A DNA stretch of 64,000 nucleotides from Nymphaea colorata (taxonomy: Eukaryota; Streptophyta; Magnoliopsida; Nymphaeales; Nymphaeaceae), in the NCBI RefSeq assembly GCF_008831285.2, contig NC_045145.1, positions 15,436,802 through 15,500,801 on the forward strand, in the 5' to 3' direction. Below, piece after piece: positions 11,309-23,742 of this stretch; within the stretch, counting starts at the first letter, position 1, and the number at the start of each line of letters is the position of its first letter. Under the pieces are notes generated by a model. It was not told the origin of the DNA, ran no database searches, and saw only the letters and a list, made by a program, of their open reading frames with translations. A program made the translations under genes and the position numbers.

Positions 11309-14300
11309 ACTTGCTTAGATTCTTGAATCTGAGATTGCAACTAAACTCCAATTCCCTATCTCTCACCCTCCACTCCGTGGCACACATCAAATGAATAATT
11401 CTAAACTCATGCAATTAGATGATTCCATTTTAGTACCCTCGGGTCAAATTAAAATAATTCAACCGGAATCCTCTTGTTGGTGATCGAGCAGTCAGCAGAA
11501 TCGATCTTTTGGGCTTCGTTTTTGGGGGTGCTCAAAAACAGCATGCCAGCCTTTTATGGGCGCTCCACTGCAGATCGTCAATAAAGCTATTCCAGCTAGC
11601 TAGCTCAGAGATATGTTGCAGCAGGCGTCATTGACGATTTCCTTTTCATGCGTTACTTTCTTTCTTTTCTTTTTATCCCTTTGGGAACTCCATTGCAAGC
11701 AATTCTTGGTCTTCGAATTGAAAAGAAGAGATCCTCTCTTTCACAGCAGGAGACCGTGACGAGTCCCAGAAGGCTCGATGCAGGCCTCAGCTATCATGTC
11801 TGCCAAATGGGCAGTCGTAATTTTGAATTTGATCATGGGCATCACTCCTTCGGTAGACCGGAAACAGGCAGATTTTTTGAAGTTGAAGAAGACGGGCTTT
11901 ATCGTTACTCCCATGAAAATCGAGGTCAAGTTTCGTCCTTTCATTATCCAATGGTTCACATGTTTGCTCAAAGCATGAATGGACCACAAAATGCTCTGTT
12001 TTTCCCTTCTTTTGCATACATAAAAAGCAGAACGACATTGAGATAAAACAAAAAAGAGTTGCGGATACTTCTGTCATTGTATTCCAATAATCTGTTTCGT
12101 GAAATTTTACTTTAGTTGATCATATAAGTCATTGTGGGGTGGTGCAGTTTACGAAGTCGGGAGCCTGAAAATGCGTGCCTCAGTCATCGTTCTTTTTGAA
12201 TGCAACAGGTTAAATCCAAATTCTCATTGGCTCTCAACTCTCATTCTATGCGGCCATAATTACTGGGTTCAACTTCTGATACAAAGAGTGAACTTCGAAA
12301 ATCAGGGCAATCCGTGGGAGACTTTAGTTTCGGCTTCTTCAGAAAGATACTTCATCGCCTTTCTTTTTTGCCGATTTGGTTAACAGCCAACCGTCTTAGA
12401 TCTAATAATCCAAGACGGAACGAAGCAACCCACCAAAATGTATAGTTCATCAAACTAGCCATGTCAAGTATGACCTAAACAACACATAGATCGCTGTTTC
12501 ATGAAAGATCTGACATTAAAAGCTTAGGATTTTAAACTCTAAGGATCCAAGATCAGACAAGTGAAGTGGTAACCACGATTTGAAAGACATGGACCTGACA
12601 TGGCGTGCTTTTATTGACGTGACAAAAAGTCATGGTAAATCCATGGCTCATCAAACTAAAGATTTTATATCAAACTTATGATCCATACTTAAAATCCTTG
12701 TTTCACCTTTTGCTTATAAAAAAAGGTGATCAAATGGAAAAAGGGTCTGTTCTTAAATCCATGGTTCTCTAGTCCTAAGCATTCCAGATCAACGGCCATC
12801 AAACACACCCTTTTTTTCAACTGTCTTAAATTGTTGGTCCACTGGATGCAGTTTCCCATATCCTGGCCATCGAGAAATTTTCTCCATTGCTTCAGTTTCG
12901 TAGCAAGGAATGCACACAAAGTCTCAGTATCAGAGGCATCTATGCCTTCTAGAGCTTGAAGTCTGTAGTCAGACCAACTTAGACACTTGCTGATGCTGCT
13001 GAGGCCATTTCTAACACAACTTATGATAAAGCTAGCATTCAATTTGCACCAATAAGGCGCGACACTGACTTGAGATCAATTCTCTTCTTCTGTGAAACAA
13101 CCAACAAGATTTTAACATCCATGTCAGTGTACTAATAATGGTATCTTGATGGACAAATGGGTAACTGAAGTGGTGCATCATCTTGTAAGTAGAATCAACG
13201 TGTGACCTAATTTGTACTCGTTCGCAACGCCAGAATCAACAGTAGACATCACAAGGGATGGGAATTTATTTTGCGTAAAAACTCAAGCAATAAAGGAATT
13301 ACTAATTTCTGATCTCCGACATGCATAAATCCAATCCGGCTGAACTTCTTAAGTCTGATATTTGAAAAACAAAATTTAACATCTACTAAGAAATTGGGCT
13401 GGATTCATATAAATATTTGATTAGATTCGGATTTGGTTTTAAGTAAATGTCCAATATTCATACATTTTTGAAAGTCAGGTCTGAATATAACAATACACAC
13501 TTTGTATTTGGATGTGAATTTGCACGTCGGGTTCATGTATGATATGGAGTTTTCTGAACTGGCATTCGAATCCAAATCTGAATATAAAAGTGAACATCCA
13601 ATAATCATATAAGTAAAATGCATATCTGATTAAAATCAAATTCGTTGATAATGAGCGCATCATATCTAGCTTGGGCTTTGCTAAGAACAAGCAGAATCCA
13701 GACATGTTGTTTGAGTTGCTAATTTAGTAACCAAGCCGCGATTAAGTATCAAGGTATCTCTATCCTCACGCCTGTAGGAATGAGTAAACCAAAGGATATC
13801 ATATTCGACGACCTTGCATCTCAAATTAAAGATACGAGGTGATGGTGTATTGATGATCTGACACCAACCTTAAATACACCACCAATCTCTAAATCCCAAA
13901 TTCATGGATTGCTCAGAGATCCACATATAATTGCATCAGATATAAGAAGGAGACGGCAGCGGAGGTTTGAAAAGAAATCTTGAATTTCGAATCCGACCAA
14001 AGCATGAAAACAACGTCAAGTAGACTTATCTAAAGAAATTTTCTTAGGGTAAGCAAGTCTGTATTAGATACATTCTTACTGGATTAATAATGTTAGACTC
14101 TGTTGTCAATTCGAGGGTGTTGAATCCCATTCTTTAGTGCATTAGTTCTAAACGTGTATGAACACCAACTAACTCCAATTTGTCCGCCAAAAAAAGGAAA
14201 GAAAAAAAAAAAACAAAGGAAAGGTTGGTCTGGTTTCATTTTTCAAGAGCGCCACTCTTTCCATGAGTCCAAACAGGAGGCACAGATTGAGAAGGAAAAT

Positions 14301-16362
14301 TACGCTTGAATAAACCAAACAAAACACTAAGGCTGGGTTTTTGATCCGTGGTGATACGAGATCTTAGGATCTGAGTTTAATAGATTTAAGATCAGACTAC
14401 CCAACCCATCCAACCTTGAGATCTTTCAAAATACATCTTTTTTATGCAGTCTCACTATCAAAGACAACCTAATAGAAAAATGAACTGTACCACAAAGTGA
14501 TACTTGTGGTCCGTCAAATGATAAGACCTTTTTGTTTTTTGAAATATATATTCATAGACTACATAATCTAAAAACTCGATGTTGGAAACATGACGTTATA
14601 AAATCGTTCTTAAATCAAGAGATTATGATTGGAAAAAGAACGTAGTCACACAATGCGTCCTGAAACAATAATGTTTTCAGTACAGGCATTTAATAAACAT
14701 GTGTCAACACAATTTTCTTTTTTCTTTTGCTTTAATCGATGTAGGGTGAGAAGAGGTAAACAGTCTGCCATTAATTTGATTCTTGAGAATACTACTTCCT
14801 TAAACTGCAAACAAGGGTACGATTAATTTTCAACACTGAATCGACATGATGTATTATCGACAATTATTGTGCAATCCCGGATCAATCTTGAACCTCGGGG
14901 TAAGGGAAAGAGGAGAGATTTTTCTGCCTCCCCCAACACCATTGTTCTCTTAAACACCAAATACCCTCATCCGATTGCACCAGTGCTTTCCGGAACTCGT
15001 GTTTTGAAAATAACTCGGAAAGATTCTGTTCTGCCTCCGGCCCTGTGAGGCATGAGTTTTCATCCTCAGACAAGGGATTGCGTCGCGTTTGCGTCCAACG
15101 CGTTCGTTGGTTGCGCGACGTGTCGTAAGCCATGTGGACTGAGCCGGACAAGTGATTGATGGTTGCTTCGGCAGGTGAAGGGAGACCGGTGGGACCCGTC
15201 CACGCTATCAGTCAGCGGATCAAAGCGTCTGCTCAGCTGGACCTCAACACCCTACAGCTGTTCGCATTAGGTCCATGGACCCCGCACCCTTCCGGAATTT
15301 TCCAAGAAACGGTCCCGTGACCCAAAACTTGACGTGGTCCCGGGGGCAAATACGATGGCCTCCCCCAAATTATCGACCAGTACGAAAATAACGGGTCGTT
15401 ATTTTCCAATTACAAATTGAAAATGGAACAAAATCTAAAAGCTCTAAATTACTTTAGACAATCTGTGGTTAGAGATTGATTGGCTTGCTCTGTTTCTCAA
15501 AAGAAACTTTAAGATCCCACTCATTATGTAACTGCGGAAGGATTTGGACAGGAAAAAGAAAATCAAACTGAATCACAAACGGTCATAACATTTTGCATCG
15601 TAGAAACCAGATATGGAATTCACGGGCTCTAGGTTTTCTTCTGCAGGTGAATTTTCTTCTGCAGGTGAAACTAACGTTAAGAACATAATCATTCATTTCC
15701 CGAAGGAAATGCGTGGATTGCGACAAAGGAACAGCTAGTGGATTTAAACTGTATATCTTTTCTTGAAAGAAACAAGTACTAATGCGTCCAATCATGCCAG
15801 GGACCTTGAGCTGCTGCTGGCCCCATCCTTCACCAGTTGCTGCTATACAGTCCATGCTTGCACCATGTGCATCACCTAGTCCATTTAATCTGACAGCCCA
15901 AGACGTTTTTTAGTACATATATATCAAACAAGAGAGTTCACGGGACTGCCTTCTTGTGTCATGGACCAGGAAGGTAAGAAACTACTGCTGCTTCAAAAGA
16001 TTGGTGATATATCATCAAGTTGCCAAGTAGACTGCTACCAATGGCGCTAGATGGCTGGCCGACTCTGAAATTCCCGTAGGTAAGGAATATCGCTAGCAGT
16101 AAAATCAATTACTAATTTCCTGCAGAATTAATTCTCTGCTCTAATATAGGAATCATGAAAAGATAATGACAATCTGGCATCTAAATCGGATTTGATGGAC
16201 CGAGAAAGCTAAGACAGTTGATTTTTAAAATCTTCTAATATTATCCAAGTTGTACATCTGATTGTCATCGTCCTTTTTTATTGGAACACATTGACTTCAT
16301 CCATAGGGTTGAGTTTGGGGAAAGCAGAATTCGCAGTACTTGAAGGCCAAGACATATCAGAA

Positions 16363-16461
16363 GCAAGACAATATATATATACGTATATATATATATGTGT
16401 GTGTGCACAGCTCAGATGCAAGACAATATATATATATGTATATATATGTGTGTGTGTGTGT
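16363..16461. repeat. Tandemly duplicated AT/GT microsatellite unit
   Basis: A block beginning GCAAGACAATATATATATA and ending in a GT run occurs at 16363..16405 and again at 16418..16461, 55 bp apart. The word between them, TGTGCACAGCTCAGATGCA, recurs at 16581..16599. Confidence 0.85.
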
Positions 16462-17374
16462 CAAATTTCACAATCTACATTTCCAAGATTGCCCAGGTCC
16501 ACTTATGAAAAGCAATATTGTAAAGATTAAAAGACTTTCTAAGGCCAACACCCTCAGAGCACTCACTGTCAGTTATTAAGTGTGCACAGCTCAGATGCAT
16601 ATAAGAAAATCAGTCATAAGCCAATCATCACACTCAATAATTGCATTTAAATGGGAGTGGTTAATAAAATGACACATCTCATTCAAGTCTAGCTGTTAAA
16701 CAGCGTTCAGGCAGTGATTGGAACTATACCTAAAGTATACAAGGGCCTAACTCTAACAGCTTCAAACACAATTCTTCGAGATGATCTCTCCCTCTCTCTC
16801 TGGGTGGAGAGAAAACCAAACCCATGTTTGAGTTGAGAAACACAGAATCCAATTCCATGTTGAAATTGAAGCATACCGAATGGCAAGTTCTGCCCCTAGG
16901 AAGCAGATATTATTAAGGGGGAGTACTTATTGAGACTGGAAATTCAAGGAAAACCAAGTTCATCCTTATAGCATTAAGGTTCAAGTTAAATCTACACCAG
17001 TAACTGGGCCAGACTGGTCCAGCCCAGCTAGGACTTACGTCTTGCCATATAGCCCCAGCCTCTCCACTAATTCCACGTACATCAGTCTTCCGAGCACAAA
17101 ACTAAAAAATAACAAGAATAAACACCTTGAACATAATAATACAATGACACTATCCAAATGTAACAGGTTGAAGAAATCTATGCAGCAAACAATCTGATAT
17201 GCAGCTGTCAATATGCAGACAACATGACCAGTATATTCTCACAGTTGAAGGAAGCAGAAGTAAAATCATGAATCTTTTGATCTATTTACGCTGGAAAAAC
17301 TAAAACACAAAAAGAGGGGTGTGGGAGGTATGTACCAGGATGCTGCACCAACATTGATGCCACCACTGTGACAA

Positions 17375-17394
17375 CCACCACCACCACCACCACC
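17375..17394. repeat. (CCA)n trinucleotide repeat downstream of the TMK gene
   Basis: Six to seven ACC/CCA units, GGT on the gene strand. It lies about 100 bp beyond the receptor-kinase stop codon, probably in its 3' UTR. Confidence 0.85.
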
Positions 17395-17498
17395 GAAAGC
17401 CAGAAGATGGAACAGATAAGAATAAACAAGACAACATGTGAGTTGCAATCAAAAGGAGAACATTTCCATTTTGAGTAATCCTTTTTCCCGTTCTTCTC

Positions 17499-20400
17499 TC
17501 ATCGGCCATCGGCAGAAGTGAAAGAATCAGCAAACCCAGAGGGTCTAGTTGGAATGCTAGTCTGAGTATTATCCAGGCTAGCCATGGAGGCAGAATAAGA
17601 ATTATCGCTCATGTGTGAATCTTCAAAGGCCTGCCATTTCTTAAGAGCTTGAGGCAAAGTCATGTCAAGGTCGATGCCATAGCAGTCATCAGCATCAGGA
17701 TCAGTTGGCTTCCATTGCTCTACAAGTGGAGACAACACATTAACAGCATGGCTCATGTCAGGCCTCTGATATGGCTCTCTGGCACAGCAATGACCAGCAA
17801 GCTCTGCAACGGTTAAGATGCTAGAGAGTGTCTCTTCCGTCTGTTCCAATGAAGGGTCTATAGCAGTTCGGAAGACATCCTTGTTGAGATACATTCTCCT
17901 GAACCACGTTACCAGGTGCATGCTTTCCTCAGGCTGGCTTTCATCTAGAGCTCTCCTGCCACTGATTAGCTCCATAAGAATCACACCGAAGCTGAAAACA
18001 TCTGCCTTGGTTGTTAATCTCCCAGTTACTGACAACATACAAAAAAGTTTATCAGTCACAAATGCTAGTATAATTGCAAGCTATCCGCATCATCAAAAAT
18101 TCAAAATCATTCAATGTGCTGCATCGATTTCACCATGATACAACTAAAACTTTCAGAAACTTTTCAAAGAGCTGAAGAAATACGTCAAAAGATCAGGAAT
18201 GGAGTTTCTCACGCCATATTCTTTGATTTTTACTGCTAAATCTAATACCAGTAGTCAATCCTACATGCATATGCAATTGCATACACACAATATATCATAG
18301 AACAATGCATAGAACGTCTAAAAGGATGGTGGTTTTTGAAATTTTGATGCTCTGAGATGCGGATCCAGAAATCCTATCTTGTTCTGAAGAGATCAGTGAA
18401 AGTTTTCACCATCTTCCACTAAATTCAGCTGTTTAGTTTTATTTGCATCTTGACATTCATACAGAGAACGACCAAACTACAAACAAGATCAGAGAAAAGT
18501 GAAAGTAAATTGTAGATCCATACTAAGTTTCGTAGGGAACCAACTGTTTTCATTTCTAGTGATAACCACTAATCCATCAGACAAACAAGAATGGAGACCG
18601 GGAGAACGTAAGGCTCATTTTACCATCTTCAATAAGTAGGAGAAGAACCTATAACGGTTATTGCAGATCAACTGCAGTAATAGAAGAAACTCAAGCAATT
18701 CTTGCTGATTTTGTGTTCAAATTGATTACCTGCATACTCTGGCGCGAGATAACCGAATGTGCCTGCAAGTCTTGTCTCCACAGAACACTTCCCCTCAGGG
18801 GCCAGCCGGACCAGGCCGAAGTCCGCGACCTTTGCTCTCATATCATCACCAAGCAAGATATTGGAGGGCTTTAGATCCCTGTGGATGAAACTCTGATGCG
18901 CCAAGCTGTGCAGGTACTCGACACCTCTCGCCACATCCAACGCTATGCTCAGCCTCTTCTTCCAGTCTAATGGCTTCCTACCTTCTTCCTTCCAACTGAA
19001 AAGATGCCGACTGAGTGGCCCCTGAGGCATGTACTCGTATACAAGTAGCTTTTCATTCCCATCAAGGCAATACCCAAGCAGTGCGACGAGGTGCCGGTGG
19101 CGAACCTTCGTCAGAACCGCGATCTCCGACTGAAATTCGTTCAATCCCTTCGTGCTTATCACTCCAGATTCCATTCTCTTCACTGCAATCTTCGTTCCAT
19201 CGTGCAATTCCCCTTTGTAGACGGTTCCGAACCCGCCCTGACCCAAGATGTTCTCCTCACTGAAGTTGTTTGTCACGCTCCTCAGAACCTGAATTGAGAT
19301 CACCATGTTTCCGGCCTCGACCACATGAATGTCGCCTCTCCCACTGCTTCCTTGGCTATGTGCCGTATCTGCCGTAGCAGCACTGCTTCCGCCGGCACCG
19401 GCAACCGTGATCTTCAACAAATCGGGATCAGACCCAGAAAGCCGTGGATGTATCACCACAGTGTTGGGGCTCTGTACCCTTTTGAAGCCCTTCGTCTTCT
19501 TCTCGTATACAAAGAACCCCATCAGCCCAATTAAGCACACACCACACACTCCGCCGACCACAGAGCCGACGACAACTCCGGAAGACATCGTCGACCTCTT
19601 TCCGTCTTTCTGAACTCCTTCAGAACCACGTGAGGAAATCGTAGTCGGCGCCTCAGGTGTGCCCGAAACGGACGCCGGTGGCGAGCTCCCGGGACTAGCT
19701 TCCTTCCCGAGCATAGGGTTCCCGCTGATTTCCAGAAGCACATTCTTGGAAAACGCCGGGATCTTGCCAGAGAGTGAATTATTCGACACATCCAGAGTCG
19801 TTAATGCGGGCAATGCGGTGATCTCGGGCGGGATCGAGCCCGACAGGTTATTGTTGGCGAGCAGGAGCTTATCCAACGACAGGATCTTTGCGAAGTCCGG
19901 CGAGATGGTGCCTGAAAACCCTTGATTCTGGAAGTTGACGACGGTGATGTTCCCCTTGGGGTCGCAGCTGATTCCTCGCCATTCGTCGCAGGGGTCGTTT
20001 CCCTTCCAGCTATCGGCGAGTACGGCAGGGTAACCCAGAGCGGAGACGACCGAGAGGAGGACGACTATCCTCGGGTCACAGTCACCAGGGCAGAAGCGGT
20101 TCGACCCTGGGAGATTATCGACCTTCACCCCCTTCCCGAATGTCGGGACGCTCCCTTGCAACAGGTTGTTGGTGATAACGAGGGTCTTGAGTTCCGGAAG
20201 TGAGGCAAGCGAGGGGGGAACCGGCCCGGTGAGGGAATTGTCCCTGAGGTCAAGCTCGGAGAGCGATTTCAGGGGGGACAGGTCTGGAATAGGGCCGGAG
20301 AAGGCATTCGACTGGAGCCACACCTGGACGAGCCCGGTCATGTTGGCGAGGACGTCGATCTGGCCGGTCAGCTTCGACCCCTGCTGGTTGTTCAGCCAAA

Positions 20401-21070
20401 GCACCTGCAGCGTCGAGCCGGCGAGACTCGAAGGTATGCCGCCGGAGAGCGAGTTGAAGGCAAGGCGGATGGAGGCAAGGCTCGGGAAGGAGCCGAAGAA
20501 AGAGGGAATGGAGCCATTGACATTGGCGTTGTTGGCAGAGAAGTTGACGAGGGAGGCTACCCCTTGGAGGCTCGGCGGCAGTGACCAGGGGGCAAAAGGG
20601 TTGTAGTCGAGGTAGATTGCCTGAAGAGAGGTCAGCCCGTCAAAGAAATCCGGCGGGACGGAGGAGAAGTTGTTGTCATGGAGGTAGACCACTTGGAGGG
20701 AGCTCATTCCGGCGAGGCTCGGCAGCGGCCCGCCGATAGCGTTGCTCTGGAGCGCTAGCGTCATGAGCGCCGTCAGGTTCCGGACAGACGCCGGCAGAGA
20801 GCCACTCAGCTTCTGCTTACCCAGATTGAGGGCGGTGACGCGGCCACTGGGGTCGCAGGTGACGAGTTTCCAGCTGCAAGGGTCCGTGGACGGTGTCCAG
20901 CCGAGGGAGCCTGCGGCGTCGATGGACTTGGCGAGGTCCCGCATGGCCGCCGCGTCGGACGGGTCTGTCTCCGCCGCCACCGTCAGAAGCGCCACCAGAA
21001 CGAGCACCGCTACGACATCGAGTCTGAAGCTGCTGCCATGTCCAGCCATCTTTGTTACAGTTGCTCTCAT
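17499..21070 (-). CDS. TMK-type leucine-rich-repeat receptor-like kinase
   Basis: Exons are 21070..18730 and 18028..17499. The junction completes one codon and reads [20 protein letters not shown]. The product has 956 residues, close to the usual 930-960. Order: signal peptide (1-33), a first LRR block (about 64-310), a cysteine island (about 327-370, [11 protein letters not shown]), a second LRR block (about 371-440), a transmembrane helix (about 498-522) and a kinase domain (about 609-880). Kinase residues are intact: GQGGFG loop at 610-615, K631, E649, HRD at 730-732 and DFG at 750-752, so it should be active. TMKs sit in the plasma membrane and act in auxin and growth signalling. Two LRR blocks separated by a non-LRR island, and a single intron inside the kinase, fit this family. 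The ATG at residue 8 is a possible alternative start. The last 60 residues are an acidic/Ser-rich tail. Confidence 0.96.
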
Positions 21071-21293
21071 TCTCTCTCTCGCTGTCTCTATCCGTTGGGG
21101 AGGGAGGATTCGGGGGTTGGGGGAAGAAGGGACCCCATTTTCTTACACTTCTAACTGAAAGTCACACAGAGAAAACACACCAGGACACTGGATGCCATGA
21201 CTGATGAGGAGCAGCCACTTCCTCTGAGAAGAGAGGGCGCGGAGAGAGAGAGAGAGCACATGGAGGAGCCAGGGGTCCCGCCTAAATTAAAAG

Positions 21294-21300
21294 CTTTATA
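21294..21300 (-). promoter_or_regulatory. Probable TATA box of the TMK-type kinase gene
   Basis: TATAAAG on the minus strand, 224 bp upstream of the ATG at 21070. A CT-rich run on the gene strand (about 21240-21257) follows it, as is common in plant 5' leaders. Confidence 0.5.
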
Positions 21301-23535
21301 AGAAATTCTCTAACGATGGGAGCGTCCGTCCTGTGAGCTTGTCACCTACGCCAGCTTGGGTGAGGGTGATATCTCGAGACGCTCGAAAGATCGTCCCCTC
21401 TTTTTTCGACTTAGAAACACGACTACCAGAAAACCCCATACACACATTGTTTTTTATCCGTTAATTAAAGACAGAACCGTAAAACGCAAGATTCTTCAAG
21501 TTTTCAAGAGAAATTTTCCAAATACCTGATACTCTCGTTTTTTCATGAGTCTATTATCCCCACCAAACTGAACATTTCTTTGATCTTTTGAATGTTTTAT
21601 CTGCTCTTGTTTGAGAACGAGTCAGGTAATCAAGAGGTGTTTGATTACCCATCATCTTAAATCTGATAGCAGTAAACTAGTGAGTGCTCTGGGGATGCAT
21701 AAGAATTCCATGATTAAGAAAATAAGTGCCAAATCAAGATTGATTGATGAAAAAAAACGAAGAGTGAGTTCAGTACATTTATTTATTTGTCATGTTTTAG
21801 TCTGATGCTTCGGGCACCAGCCTTAAGATGCCATTTGACCTTCATTTCTGAATCCTGACAGAAAGCATGAGGTGGCCATAAATAATGTACGAAGCTTTTT
21901 CACATTCACCCGCCGCTTCACGAGCAATTGACATGTCCATCCTTACAAAATATAAGCACCGAAAGTTCATCCCTGCCTTGAGTACAATGAAATGTCTTCT
22001 CAGTAAAAACGTAAAATGGTTTGAACAAAAATATGCGTTGAAATTTTAAATAATGTAAGCCCTTTCTTCCTTACTACTTGGCAATGGTAAACTGCGAGCT
22101 GTTCTTTAGGTAAGTAAGAAAGTTTGTTTTGTGGAGAAGTGAAAAACACAATCGCATGGGCATGAATAGGTCAATTGCTTAGAAGTAAGGGTGAATTTTA
22201 GAAAAACCACGTCGATACTAAAAAACAAGAAATTCGTGACACGATCTTGACAATGGTAACTTATTCCTCCTGCAATCTTTACAGGGCGTCTTATTTAATT
22301 CCCTTGATAAACACCGTTTTCAATCATAACTCTCGCAATCATGCAACGCTCGCACATTCGCATAAAATAAACAACAATTTTGTTAAATATTTAAGCATGC
22401 GCTTGCACATTTTATATTTAATGGATGCCAATTGCTAGGAGATTAAGATTTATCTAATCAATAACTTGACTCTAATCAGTGGATGATGTCTCTCGTCGAC
22501 TTAGGTGCAGTTTCTACCACTCAAAAGCAAGCAAGTTCTTATGTAACCAAGCTTGAGCCGAATCCAGTTTGAGCTCATAGAAGTTCTAGATGCGAACGAC
22601 GAAGCACTTGATTCCATGACATTTCAAAATTTGTCTTCTCTAAAAATACCAAGGTGTGATGATTCAAGAAATGATATTTTCACAAAAGAATACCAATCAC
22701 GGATTGAACGATTGCCCCTTTACACCTACAATTTGGTCAACGGATACATGATTTCGTAACATCAAGAAAATTGATGGCTGTTATAAAAATATCGAAATTT
22801 CAGGATGAAAATGCATTTACCACAAAAAACCCAATTCAAATATAAATTTGTTAACCATGTGATTTACATACATCCATGCAGTTAAAACTAGCCAAAAAAA
22901 GGTCGTGTTTGACAGACTTGTTTGAGATTCTTCTAGGAACAAACAAAAGCATCAACCTCACATACAACCTTGGCTGACATTGTTTTTACTCTTGAAGCCG
23001 AGTGAAGAAAGTCGGAAAGTAGAGTTTTGCCGGAGCTCACGTGAGAAAAGGTAAGAGGCAGAGAATTTTGAATTCCTCTCTCAGATTCAAGATGAGAGCA
23101 CACTGAGACTAACGTACTTGTGGGGAGCACAGTGCCAGCAATCAAAGGCGGCCTAAGCGGCCGACCGTTTGAAAAGATTTTCTCGGAACAAAACACACAT
23201 ATATGCACACAAATGAATAATACAGTAAGATCTAAATCAAAGGACAATTAGTCTCTGACTCAAAGACAAATGGATTCTCACTATCTTCGATCCAAGCCTG
23301 AGGTCGGACACGGCCCATTCTTCCCGAGGTTTATGCCACACATGGAGGATCTCAAATCCTCGTTTTTAATCGTTGGTGAAATCTAATATTTGTTTACTCT
23401 GTGGATCTCAAATCCCCTGAAGTTCAAGCTGAGCGGAACCTACTATTTAAACGAACAACATATATCAATAGTTATGTTTCAAGATACACATTATTATATA
23501 AAAACTATAGACCTCAGGTCCCACGAAGTGATAAT

Positions 23536-23742
23536 AGGGGCGGAGTCAGAATTTTTTTTCGATGAGACACTAAATTTGTAGTTAATAATTTTTAATGAAC
23601 CTTGAGGCAGCGACTTGAGTCTCATGAGGCTGCTCCATATAATTGGACTCAGGTTTCTCCAAGTCCAACATGTAAATCTAAAGTTTCATATTGGGCTCCG
23701 TCGGGCATACACCCCATGAAGACTCAACATATCTCCGCCCCT
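23536..23742. mobile_element. 207 bp inverted-repeat element (MITE-like), copy A
   Basis: It starts with AGGGGCGGAG and ends with CTCCGCCCCT, a perfect 10 bp terminal inverted repeat. The interior is AT-rich and non-coding. The right half (CAACATGTAAATCTAAAGTTTCA, shortened here to CAACATGTAAATCTAAAG) closely matches copy B at 58933-59143 in the same orientation. The flanking DNA shows TGATAAT on both sides, but three bases away from the right end, so a target-site duplication is uncertain. Confidence 0.75.

Larger units (their letters stand above)
9217..17280. other. Intergenic DNA, no convincing gene
   Basis: No gene that I can support. Longer open frames at 10013-10255 (-), 11648-12046 (+) and 12689-13042 (-) lack recognisable domains and overlap frames of similar quality on other strands. 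Around 10484-10620 and 13390-13620 are AT-rich stretches with loosely repeated words of the kind found in decayed retroelements. Simple repeats occur near 11278 and 16363. A short tandem repeat of TTTTCTTCTGCAGGTGAA lies at about 15632-15668. Confidence 0.45.

Noticed and set aside
11648-12046. 132-codon plus-strand frame
   Set aside because: No domain recognised, and frames of similar length overlap it on both strands; no splice partners found.
12689-13042. 117-codon minus-strand frame with protein-like stretches
   Set aside because: It begins with TTG, not ATG, and I could not link it to a family or exon chain. It could be a decayed gene piece.
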